Source: Phytophthora hibernalis (lineage: Eukaryota; Oomycota; Peronosporomycetes; Peronosporales; Peronosporaceae). Taken from it: a DNA stretch of 64,000 nucleotides. A model generated the notes under the pieces. That model was not told where the DNA came from. It did not search any database and saw nothing but the letters and a program-made list of their open reading frames with translations. Each line of letters opens with the position of its first letter. Within the stretch, counting starts at the first letter, position 1. Below are positions 22,210 through 31,810 of this stretch, in pieces. The translations under genes were made by a program, and so were the position numbers. The stretch lies in contig JAAKBF010000092.1 of the NCBI GenBank assembly GCA_012656075.1, positions 124,001 through 188,000 of the forward strand, given 5' to 3'.

Positions 22210-22800
22210 GACAAGGGGTGGCGTGGGCGAGCGTAGCGACCTGTAAGTCTGGAAGTAGCCCGTGCGAGTGTAACGCCTTGAGATCTGTACATCTGGAGGT
22301 GACACGTGCCAGCGTAGCGACCGGTAAGATTCGTGGTGAAGCGTACGAGTGTGGATAGCTAAACGTTCGAGCGCGTGTGAGTCTAGTGGCTGGAGATCTG
22401 AAGTATCGCGCCAGAGAGTCAGATGACTGGGGATCTGGGGTAACGCGGGAGCTTCGGGTGACTGGAGGTCCGTGAGCGACTTGTGGCTGAAGATCAGGAA
22501 GGACGTGCTAGCGTCTGGTGACGGGGAGCTGGAGCGACGCGCGAGCGACTTGTGGCTGGAGATCAGGAGTGACGCGCGAGCGACTTGTGGCTGGAGATCA
22601 GAAAGGACGTGCTAGCGTCTGGTGACGGGGAGCTGGAGTGACGCGCTAGCGTCTGGTGACGGGTGAGCTGGAGTGACGCGCGAGCGACTTGTGGCTGGAG
22701 ATCAGGAAGGACGTGTTAGCGTCTGGTGACGGGTGGTTTGAAGTGACGCGCTAGAGTCTGGGGACTGGTGATTTAAAGTGACGTGGTACAGTCTAGTGAC
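22210..22800. repeat. degenerate ~35-bp tandem repeat
   Basis: Units alternate between two related types, GTGACGCGCGAGCGACTTGT-GGCTGGAGATCAGGA and GTGACGCGCTAGCGTCTGGT-GACGGGGAGCTGGA, of about 35 bases each. They are clearest at 22,500-22,740 and decay toward 22,210. The array abuts the 5' side of a MULE relic; subterminal tandem arrays are common in Mutator-like elements, so it may be part of that element. Confidence 0.8.
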
Positions 22801-22809
22801 ATCTGAGCT

Positions 22810-24806
22810 ATGCGCCGAATCGTCTACAATTGTGAAAAGCTTTGTACGCTCAAAACGACAGCGGATCTGGACGACTTCAAAGAACTGGAATTTTGCTGTG
22901 CACGTGTTGCACACACAGATCCATCACGTCGATGCCGTATTTGCGAGCACCGCGACCATACAATGACGGAGACGAGATTTCGTTGCGGAAGCCAGACTTG
23001 TAAGCTATATGGACTGGAAAGTCTGACTTTGTGAAGAATCAAAGCTGTGACAAGTGTTCCACAACAGGGTTGATCACGCTCGCAATAGGACTGTCGATTG
23101 TGAAGGACCACATAAAGCTGTCATCACTGCAGAAATGAAGAAATAAATTTTACAGCAAAAGGAGTGCGCCGTTCCTCCGCAGCTTATTTTAAGCAGCATG
23201 CGTCGATCTACCGATATTCTTCAGTCTAAGAGAGGGTACCCTACGCTAGCTCAAGTATCAAACTGCGCGAAGTACTTGCGCCGTCTTCAGGGCACCAAGA
23301 ATTCACGCCATGTCGTTCGAGAACTTGTTTGCAAGAATGCATTCAACCCGACCGGCGACTTAAACACAGCGTTTTGTTTTGGATATCGTGAAGATGAGGG
23401 TGGGCATGCGCACGTTGGCAAGGGAACCGATGAAGATTCTTTCGTGGTAGGGGTTTCTAGTCTCGCACTTGTCAATGCTTGTATCGAGTACGCCACCCCG
23501 AGTCGTTTTACGCTATTTCATGCGGACGCTACGTTCAAGTTAAGCGATCTAGGCTATCCGGTTATCACATGCGGGTTCTCCGACTCGCCCAGATCGTACC
23601 AGCTTGCGGCTATTTTTGTGGTCAGTCGTCGCACTGCTAAGGAATACGCTATGTGTTTGAGTGCGCTCATCCGGATGGTGAAACAAGTGCGACCGTTGTC
23701 GACACTTCACATTGACGCAGTGATGGGAGATGCAGAAGATGCCTAGCTCAATGGCTTTCAGCAAGTTACGCCGTTTGACACTGCGACCTATCTTATGTGT
23801 TTCTTCCACGTGCTGTACAATGTGCGGAAACGAACAAGGCATTTGCACTGGAAGCAACGCAGGGCAGTGATGGATGGTATTGTACGAATTCACTACGCTG
23901 ACAACATGAACGCGTACTATATCCTAAAAGATACCGTACTGGCTGAGTGGAAAGCCATTCCTGAGTTGAAGGCTTTTTCGAAGTACTTTACCGAGCAGTG
24001 GCTAGACAGTCGATTCTGGCGTTGGCAAGTATTTCACTCTCCTCTTGGGCATGCCTCTACCTACAATCCCTGTGAAACTTTCAACGCAATATTGAACAAT
24101 ACACCGGACGACGCCGATACTTCATGCAGCGCCTTCTCACGGTGTGGTACAGGATGCAACGGTCCATACACCAACAGCTGATACTAAAATCCAACCCCCG
24201 ACAACCGCAGCAGCCAAGGCTGCTGCCTCCATGATGGCCACGGGACGTGTTGTCGTGTACGCGACCGACAATCCGAGTCTCTGCCGTGTTAAGCAACTCC
24301 CGAAAGACCCTGAACCAGCAACGCAAGATGCAGAGGAGCTGAATCTCGCAATCGACGGCTCATTCACTGAATCGGGAGACGGTGCAGAACCCGTGGACAT
24401 GGACCTCAGCGTCGTGCCTGCGCTACTCGTTCAAGAACAACGTGCTCGTGCCGCTAAGCTTTACAACAACGTCGTAACGTGGTCACTGTGGTACGCCCAC
24501 AGTGATTCCATGCCTACAGAAGGGTGGATCGTTGACGTCGAGAAGTGTGTGTGCGGCTGCAAGTTTTACACTAAATTCAAGACGTGTTGCCACATAATTG
24601 TGGGGAGGAAGGCAAAGCGGATGGGACGGTCCGGTGTTGAAGACAAAACAGAGAAGCTTTTCAATCGTCAAGTCCGCAAAGCGAAAGGTGATTCGTCAGG
24701 CAAGAAGAAAAACTGTCGCGCAACCTTCGTCGACGGCGGATACCAATGGAGTATTGCCATTGACGGAATCGTTGAACGGCACGCCGTTCCTAGCATCGAG
24801 CTTTAG
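22810..24806 (+). pseudogene. MULE transposase with SWIM finger, few defects
   Basis: Mutator-like transposase with nearly the whole domain set. The N-terminal zinc-binding region holds RCRICEHRDHT and FRCGSQTCKL (about 22,930-23,000). The DDE core gives FHADATFKLSDLGYPVITCG (about 23,520) and IDAVMGDAEDA (about 23,715) with the two aspartates, then CFFHVLYNV and YNPCETFNAIL (about 24,065) with the glutamate. The C-terminal SWIM finger is VCGCKFYTKFKTCCHIIVG (about 24,550-24,600). Damage is limited: stops near 23,030-23,150, one TAG at 23744-23746 in an otherwise continuous frame, and shifts near 24,090 and 24,180. It is younger than the other relics here. Confidence 0.88.
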
Positions 24807-24884
24807 ACGTGTAGTTTATCTTGTGCCCTGACACGTATCCTTAGTTTATCGATATCACCAACTCTCGAATTATGCGGTTGTCAC

Positions 24885-24975
24885 CTAAATTTGCAATGTC
24901 ACTTGTCACTAAAATTTGTAATGTCACTTGTCACCAAAATTTGTAATGTCACTTGTCACCAAAAATCCCATTGTC
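24885..24975. repeat. 25-bp tandem repeat
   Basis: ATGTCACTTGTCACCAAAAT plus TTGTA repeats about three and a half times directly downstream of the MULE. The copies differ by one or two bases. Confidence 0.85.
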
Positions 24976-25000
24976 ACCTTCCAATTATTCTCAGTTATGG

Positions 25001-25971
25001 CTACTCACTCTCTTCCATCTGAATATCGTCGCTTTCGTCACTCTCGTCTTCGTCACTTTCGTCTTCTTCGCTCTCGTCATTGTCATCCTACTTCCTCGCT
25101 GCGCTCTTCCATCTCAACGTCGGGCGAGTCGCCATCCTTGACTGTCCGCTTCCACAACCTGGCTGCGTCGGTGACCTCATCCGATACGTACGTCCGGGTG
25201 GTGGCGCCCAATGTGCTTGGTCAATGAATTCGAAAGATCATAAGAGTGGTCACAGTGTGTACACTGGTATGGTTTTGCCACATTACAGCCTCGCTTGTGT
25301 GCAGCCGAATCTTCACGCGTAAACGCACCAGCCATACACTTGTCGCACCTGTATGTCTTAAACGTCACTGCTTCTGTTGCGTTCATCTTTTGTCTCACTC
25401 CTTGGAAACACAAGTAACAATGGAGTCGAATGTTCTCCAGCCTGTACTTCGCTCCTCCGTGAGCGAGATCTCCACGAAACATCAGAAGGTCACCCTTTTG
25501 TAAGGTTACGGTCAGGCGCTTAGACTTGTCAGCTTGGCCTCCAAGACAACCAGGGTAAACGTGAAGATACGTTTCGTCCATCAGCGCCACCATAATAGAG
25601 GCTTGGACGAAGCCATGATTCAGCAGTGCACGCGCGATCTCAAAACTAGGGAAGTCCTGATGCACGTCTTGGTTCCGGCCCCCAGGAAGCGATTTCAGAG
25701 CGTGCCAGGAAGTCTCCTTTACCTTTCAGTGGCTGTTTGTATCTTCTACGTTTGTAGCCACGATGTCGTGAATGCGCTCAACCTCATCACCAATGGGGTG
25801 CAAGTCAACTTGTCGTCGATAGGGGTCGTCATTTTTGGAGTATACCCTCCGAAAGATTGGCTCGAATATTAGAGGGCGCACCTCATCCAATGCACGTTCA
25901 CACATTTCATTATCGATCATCGATTTTCTTAGAACGTATCCCTTGTTTCACAAGCGTGACACTTCAGACAT
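25001..25971 (-). pseudogene. 2OG-Fe(II) dioxygenase fused to C2H2 fingers and acidic tail
   Basis: On the minus strand from an ATG at 25971 the frame reads an N-terminal helix (NKGYVLRKSMIDNEMCERAL), then a double-stranded beta-helix dioxygenase: the iron ligands HxD in VHQDFPSFE, MVALMDETYLHVYPG, GDLLMFRGDLAHGG with the distal His, and an Arg in ENIRLHCYL for 2-oxoglutarate. Two Cys/His units follow (YRCDKCMAGAF... and YQCTHCDHSYDLSNSLTKHI), then an acidic tail (DDNDESEEDESDEDE...) ending at 25001. Two in-frame TGA codons (near 25,950 and at 25726-25728) and two one-base shifts near the C-terminus break it. The fold suggests hydroxylation of a protein or nucleic acid, with the fingers for DNA or RNA binding; the substrate is unknown. 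The neighbourhood suggests transposon capture. Confidence 0.65.
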
Positions 25972-25983
25972 GCTAAACCCCAA

Positions 25984-26145
25984 GCTTCACTACGGCGCCG
26001 GCGCGACCTGACCTAGCTTCACAGACGGCGGGCGGGCCGCAGTAGCAGCACCCGGGGCCGGCGGGACAGGGCCGAGCTTCACAGGCGGCGGGCGGGCCGC
26101 AGTAGCAGCGCACGGGGCCGGTGGGACCTGGCCGAGCTTCACAGT
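25984..26145. repeat. 60-bp GC-rich tandem repeat
   Basis: AGCTTCACAG recurs at 26014, 26074 and 26134, giving a 60-base period, with a partial unit at 25983. It starts about ten bases upstream of the dioxygenase relic ATG. Confidence 0.85.
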
Positions 26146-27048
26146 CCGCTGCGAGGCGCGGGCGCGTATTGGGCGTGTTCGCGCCGTGGTCAGTTTGATT
26201 GTGAAGGGTGGCCGCCATCTCGGCCGCATTCAAGGTGCCCACACTCGTCATTGTAAATTTTAGATGACGTAACGGAAATACTAGAGAGAGATGTGCTTCG
26301 CTTGTATCTGTAGATTTCACCGTTCAGTGTCTGTGTGATTCCCTATTATGTATGTGGGATTCACCTTATGTCTCAAAATCATCGCCCCAACTTGGGGAAG
26401 TGGCCGCGACGAGCAGATCCCGACAGCTTCCGCTATATCTAGCAGGACCACTAACAAAGGGAGGGGGTACGAGCAGGAGACCGACGACGAGTGAGGCCCA
26501 TGAGCAGGTCGCGGCCGCCATGATCAGGACGACTAGCGGCGTCACGAGTAGGCCCACTACGGGCAAATCGCCACCGCGAGCTTCTAGTGCTTCATGACCG
26601 CTGGTGCGCACTTGTAGCTCGCCAGTCTTCATGCTTGTAGACGACGTCGCGTCTACCGCGCCGCTAGAACTAGCACGGCCGTCGCCGCAGCACCTGCACC
26701 AACCGCCACCAACCAACTACGGTATCGCTACTAGAATTTTGCCAAAACTCGTGATAAATATTTGAAGTGTTATTGTAAAATTCAGGATAGGAAGTGTTAT
26801 TGTAAAAATCGGAACAGACGCTAGCCCGGCATACAAACAAAAATGATCCGGCAAAGCCTATCCCGATGTGAACCGGCCCAATGCAGTTTTGAGTAGAACC
26901 CACAATAGAAGGCCAGCTATTGAAATGCAAAGTGTAGGTTGACGCATCTATTAATAGCAATGAGCTTGTCCTCTATCCTACGGTGTCCTTCTCTTGGCAG
27001 CGAGGCTTGCCCCACTCAAAATAACATGGTCCGTAATAATGGAGTCGC
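26146..27048. other. no gene
   Basis: A GC-rich stretch, then A/T-rich DNA with a small direct duplication (GAAGTGTTATTGTAAAA twice near 26,765-26,805). Frames on both strands near 26,350-26,716 are open only because of low-complexity GC-rich sequence. Confidence 0.4.
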
Positions 27049-28448
27049 CTATGTACAGTTGGTGGCTTCATCCAGCAATTCGCGGACGTTCTGGTAAATG
27101 AGACCGACCTCCGTGATCGTGGTCATGCTGGGGCGACTCATGGGAAGCCACAAGAAATCGGGGTGGTCGCCGTTCGACTTGCCTACCCACTCGCCACCGA
27201 GAATATTGTACTCGTTGTCGAGCTCGAGTAGGTACGTATACGTTTAGCGTTAGTGTACTTGGTAGCCCGACCGGTGGAAACGAGACCGCCATCCTCGTAG
27301 GCCTCGACCATCCACGTCACTTTGGTCTCCGTGTACATGATGCGCTGCGCCTCGCTGTTGAACGGATACGCGTCCTGGTCGTAGTACTGGTTGGCAGCCT
27401 CGCCAGGGGTAAGCTCCGTTTGGTTCATGACCTCGTAGCTGTAGACAGGCATATTCCAAACCTCGGCACCACCGGAGACGTCCATGACTACAGACGAGTT
27501 GAAGCGACCGATGATGTTGGCAAGGGCGACGTGCAGATAACCTGGTCCTAGGTCACGACGAGAGCCGTCTGTGTATCGTCCATACTGGTCTTGGGGAGAA
27601 TCACTGTCCGATCCGTAGTATCGCGCACCCGCGAGCACGGTGCTGATGTTTCCGTCATCGTACACCTGGGTGAGCAACGCTTTGATGTCCATGGGCTGGA
27701 AGGTGACACCGTTCTTCTCAACAGCACAGCGCGGCTCAGGCTCAAGCAACGCAGCGGGTGCCCATGCGTGGCAAATACCAAACCATGTCGGGATGCAGTA
27801 TCCCTGCTGCTCTCCTTCACGAATCGCACACTCACTACCATTCTTCAGACTCGCGCAATCCCCGTTGGACGAGCATGCTTGGAGCGACTTCATCGACTGG
27901 ACTCCCGAGAAGCTGGAAACATTATTCATGAAATCGGTGGGGTCCAGCCCAAAAGCGGTGGCATACTTTTCAGATGCGCTAGGATTCTCAGAGTCCCAGC
28001 GGTAGTTGATTCCGTCCTGAAAAATAGCCCAGTAGTTGCTCGGCCAGGGCATCACGTAGTACGACGCGTTCGGACTCAGGTTCTTCACGTTCATCTCCAA
28101 ACGCGTTTCAAAAAACGTCTCAAGCTTCTGGAGGTCCCTGTTTGAAGCTTCCAGTCTGCGCCCCCGCACCATGTCTTGCTTGGGAGGGACATCTTGCTCC
28201 GATTGTTCCGAATCACTCCTTTGCGCTGAGTTGTCCGTGATAACCGGGTACGCGAACTCCACGAAATCGGTGTAGGCATCGTCGAGGTCGGGCGCGATAG
28301 CTCCGAACACTGGGCTTTTATGCGAAAGAAAAGACGTAGCACACTCGCTGGTCATATAAGGATTGTACGCAAACGGTGTCGCGGTTGCAGTAAGTGCTGT
28401 CAATGCTACAAGGGTAGCCATGTTCACGAGTTGTTGGGGAGACTTCAT
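27049..28448 (-). CDS. transglutaminase elicitor (GP42-like), one frameshift
   Basis: Secreted calcium-dependent-type transglutaminase of the oomycete elicitor family, cross-linking Gln and Lys side chains at the cell wall and recognised by plants as a danger signal. The start at 28448 gives a signal peptide (MKSPQQLVNMATLVALTALT...). The catalytic Cys lies in YCIPTWFGICHAWAPAALLE (about residue 225), followed by GVTFQPMDIKALLTQVYDDG. The surface epitope region is EVWNMPVYSYEVMNQ (about residue 335), keeping the Trp and Pro. After ATKYTNAK the frame is lost by one base near 27,241-27,245. The next frame continues with clear homology (YLLELDNEYNILGGEWVG... to the stop at 27051-27049), giving about 466 residues. 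No intron. The neighbours are two divergent cystatin-like genes. The shift may be a consensus error. Confidence 0.88.
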
Positions 28449-29248
28449 AGTAGTTCACAAGGGTTCAAATTGCAATTTGAGCTTCCAATTGCACAGATGC
28501 AGCGCAGTGAACCTTATCAATGGGCCGACCAGAGAGCCACAATAGCGTAGCGCACCAAAGGTGTCTGGTGTCAATGAGAGGCACACAAGACTCCGGTTAG
28601 GGATGGATAGCATGCGGTAGCCTGATCTACCACCAACATCCGAATGCAGCCATAACAGCTATGATATTTCCCTAGAGCTCGATAACGTGTGGAACAGCCG
28701 TGGAGGGCATTCTAAGCAGTATTCTGAGGAAATGCACATGCATTGGAGCATACTATCGGATAAGTAAGACATACTAACACATACGCGATCAACTCTCTTG
28801 CAGATGCTTTAGGATACACAAACGCACCGAAGTCATTTCCTCGGGCACATGTACATCCAGCCAGCGAGGAGAGATCGAGTTCATAATGTATTATAGTTCT
28901 CAACTTCAACGCTTTACAAATTCAGGCTGGGTCTCCCACCAAAACAATACACACGGTGTCCATGTCAATCCGAAACCAGCAACGCCCCGGCCACATGACA
29001 CCCCTGCTGGTCAACATCACCTCCCCGAAAGCCAAATATTTTCAACATTCGGTGCGAGAACGGGAATGGCGTGCGTTTGACTGGGGCACCTGTACGCGGC
29101 TGCTGTTTGAGAAGGGAGTCATCGTGGCTGTAAGGTGGAAGAGTAGAGTGCCGGCCCTGGTAAGCAGAGTGAACTCTTGCTCCAAAGCTCACTTCCAAAC
29201 TTGCATCTTTACGCACAAAGCTGCTTACCACTCCTACATCAAGTAGCA
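28449..29248. promoter_or_regulatory. divergent intergenic region, elicitor / cystatin
   Basis: 800 bases between the start of the transglutaminase gene (leftward) and the first cystatin-like gene (rightward), so it must hold both promoters. I see no reliable core element and no coding frame with recognisable motifs. Confidence 0.45.
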
Positions 29249-29638
29249 ATGACTTTCTTCCGCACATCCACTTCTGTTGTCGCTGCTGGCGTTGCTCTCC
29301 TAACTGCCGTACCTGCCCAAACGATGGTCGGTACGTGGACGGAAGCGACCGTGACCGACGCCGACGTGAACTTGCTGGTGGAGGTTGCAGGCAACGCGAG
29401 CTACTACGCGCCGGACGTGACCACAGCAATCTGCCTCATTGCCGTGGAGGGGCTCTGGACGCAGACTGTGGCCGGCACCAACTACAAGTTCCAAGTGGCT
29501 GGGTGCGTCGTGAACGACGCGAGTGGTTTGGGTCCGTGCGTGAACCGTGAGTGCGCCACCTCTGACTACGACGTCGTCATCTTCTCGCAGCCCTGGACCA
29601 ACACGGCGCAGGTCACATCCGTGGCGCAGCACAGCTAA
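29249..29638 (+). CDS. cystatin-like secreted cysteine protease inhibitor (EPIC type)
   Basis: A 129-residue secreted protein with the cystatin plan. The signal peptide is MTFFRTSTSVVAAGVALLTA. A Gly near the mature N-terminus (MVGTW) is followed by helix NLLVEVAGNASYYAPDVTTA, the first hairpin loop QTVAG (QxVxG motif) inside LWTQTVAGTNYKFQVAGC, and the second loop FSQPW. Four Cys can form two disulfides. In Phytophthora infestans, EPIC proteins of this type block papain-like proteases in the plant apoplast; the same role is inferred here. No intron, and the frame is intact. It lies 0.8 kb upstream of a second, divergent family member in the same orientation, so the pair is an old tandem duplication. 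Confidence 0.88.
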   Translation: MTFFRTSTSVVAAGVALLTAVPAQTMVGTWTEATVTDADVNLLVEVAGNASYYAPDVTTAICLIAVEGLWTQTVAGTNYKFQVAGCVVNDASGLGPCVNRECATSDYDVVIFSQPWTNTAQVTSVAQHS

Positions 29639-30434
29639 GCTACGCTGGTACCTTCGTTGCGGGGTGTCAGCGCGACACCCGACCAAGACATGTAAACTCT
29701 CAAACAAAAACGTAGCTTTGTCAGATGACCTCGCCCTACTGTTTCCACGCGTTGGAAATGTTAAAACTGTTGTTGCGCTTGTGGTACGTCGCTACCCAGA
29801 CGAAAAGGAGCCAACAAAACTCGAGGCGCGATAGCGAGAGGGTGGAGTTACCAGTACATGTTCCGACCTCTGTGTGAATTTTAGTGATAGGGTGGGTGAT
29901 CATTACCGGTAGGATCCCACCGCTGATCAAGGCGAGTTGCATGTCGACACACTTGGACTCCAAGTTGGAGAGTGCCTTCTTTCAGACTTGAGCAGGCACC
30001 AAAATGCACTCAAGTTAGTTGCTTGAATTCTTACAGCTTTTGCCGAGCGGTGGGATTCACAGCGAGAGCTCTTGGCGGCCGCCCACTGGAAATCGGGCGG
30101 TTCTCACCAAGACGTGTGTGGGGTCGCGTTTGTACTGTAGTCAGATCTTGCATTTGATGATCTCCTCTTTATCTGGATACCATAAACCCACGTACCCTCC
30201 ATACTACAGTTATAGACAGAAAGCGTCAGCATTTTAAACCAATGTAGAGCCTCTATAAATGTCTTTATAAACGTAAACTGCTCGAATACACATCTATGCT
30301 CAACCCATAAACAACTCATTGAAGCAGGTAATTTGGTGTCGCTTCAAAGAAAAGATCAAATGCCGCCACCTTCCGCTGTCTCATTCCAGAACAAGCGTCG
30401 CCGTGCTCAAGTGATTCAAGTGACCATCGCCACC
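29639..30434. other. intergenic, between the two cystatin genes
   Basis: 796 bases with no gene. It should contain the 3' end of the first inhibitor gene and the promoter of the second. Open frames here are short and unlike known proteins. Confidence 0.5.
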
Positions 30435-30803
30435 ATGCACCAATCCACCTTGTTTTTCGTACTGCTGGCCTTACTGAGTGTGAGTGAGGCTGCCGTGTAC
30501 CACCTCGTGGGTCAATGGATGCCCGCGACCCGGAACATGGCTACGGAGAACCTGCTCAGCGAGGCGCTGCAGAAGAAGAGCTCACCACTCAAGTCGCCGC
30601 TTTGCTTCACAGAGGTGACGTCCATCGAACAGCAGATCGTCAACGGAATCCGTTTCCGCTACCATGTGCGTGGCTGTGAGGCGGCCACGCCCGGCCGCTG
30701 CAACACGGGGACGTGCACCACCGAGAAGAAGTTCGACGTCGAGCTCTTCACGCAGCCATGGGCCGACATCGTACAGGTCATGTCTGCGGTGAATGTGCAG
30801 TAG
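30435..30803 (+). CDS. cystatin-like secreted cysteine protease inhibitor, second copy
   Basis: A 122-residue secreted protein. The start at 30435 (CACCATG, a good context) gives the signal peptide MHQSTLFFVLLALLSVSEA. The cystatin features are the N-terminal Gly in HLVGQW, a QxVxG loop as QIVNG in EQQIVNGIRFRYHVRGC, and the Pro-Trp loop FTQPW near the C-terminus. The Cys pattern matches the first copy (C...C, C, C). Outside these motifs the two proteins are very different, so they have probably diverged to hit different proteases. An in-frame extension upstream of the ATG lacks a signal peptide and is not used here. The stop is TAG at 30801-30803. Confidence 0.85.
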   Translation: MHQSTLFFVLLALLSVSEAAVYHLVGQWMPATRNMATENLLSEALQKKSSPLKSPLCFTEVTSIEQQIVNGIRFRYHVRGCEAATPGRCNTGTCTTEKKFDVELFTQPWADIVQVMSAVNVQ

Positions 30804-31810
30804 CTACCAATTGGAAGAGGGGAGAGAGAGCTTAAGATATTATACATGTAGTATTATAGCTAGCGAATTTACACTGCTGCGTTTGAATTGTGTATGTTGG
30901 TCTTGCTGTGGACTGCAACCCTCCTGAAGCTTTACGACGCTGTGAAGGCAAATCCTGAGTGATGTCGTGCGAGAAGATGTGGGGACGGGCCGATCCGATT
31001 CAAGTGCCTGCTTCGTCATGCGCTTTGCGATGTCGTTGCTCGAGTCCTCAAGTCTCCACACCACGGACGGCAGCGGCGTCTCGATGGAGCTTCAACTTGT
31101 TCGCGTCGCATCCGACTAAGAAGACGGTCAGCGCCACGTAAGACTCTCTTGACTGTGATCAGATCCACTCCTTTGCGGCTGAACTTCGACACCATCGCTT
31201 GCTTCAACACGGAAGCCCAATGCCAAATGACCGGTGAAGTCGAAGAGATCTCGCTGGCCTTTATCGGCTTCATTTTTGGACCCTAGGCAAGCCAAAAGCA
31301 GCTCAAACTCTCGTCTCAATCGGAATTCCAGTGGAAAGGAGTGGCTCACCAAGTCCTTCCTACCATCCCATGCAACGTGCAAATGATCCCGGTGGTAAGA
31401 AGTCAACCGATAGCACTGCTATAAGCAGGCAACTCATCGACAGTTTATGATAACAACTCATTGCACGACCCCAGCTACGAGTGGATGGTCCGAGTCCAAG
31501 TAGCGTTGAGCGTAGCATTGTTGTCGGCGCCACATCAGTACGTCTGGACAGCATTGGCGCACAACCTTCGGAAAATGATTGTTCAGTGTTAAACGCACGC
31601 TCGTCGAGCCAAATCTCTCTTACACCGCTTCATCCGTTTCGAAATTACGCCAATCACATCGCTTTATGGACTGTATTTCGACCAATCGTAGCGCATTCCC
31701 TGCGCTCTCATCGCTGCGACGCTCACTTCCAATTTAGAGGCCTCGGGCGCAAGTCTCCGAACCGAAATTCAACGCTTTCAATTTACGTGTTGGCAGTTGG
31801 AACGTGAACC
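30804..31810. other. intergenic; possible coding remnant on minus strand
   Basis: Overlapping minus-strand frames (31406-31128, 31273-31016, 31064-30840) can be chained by frameshifts into about 180 residues containing FELLLACLGSKNEADKGQRD. I recognise no family, so this may be a decayed gene or chance. The last 200 bases are the Med15 promoter. Confidence 0.35.

Noticed and set aside
27591..28145. 184-codon plus-strand ORF inside the elicitor gene
   Set aside because: Antisense shadow; composition follows the real minus-strand codons.
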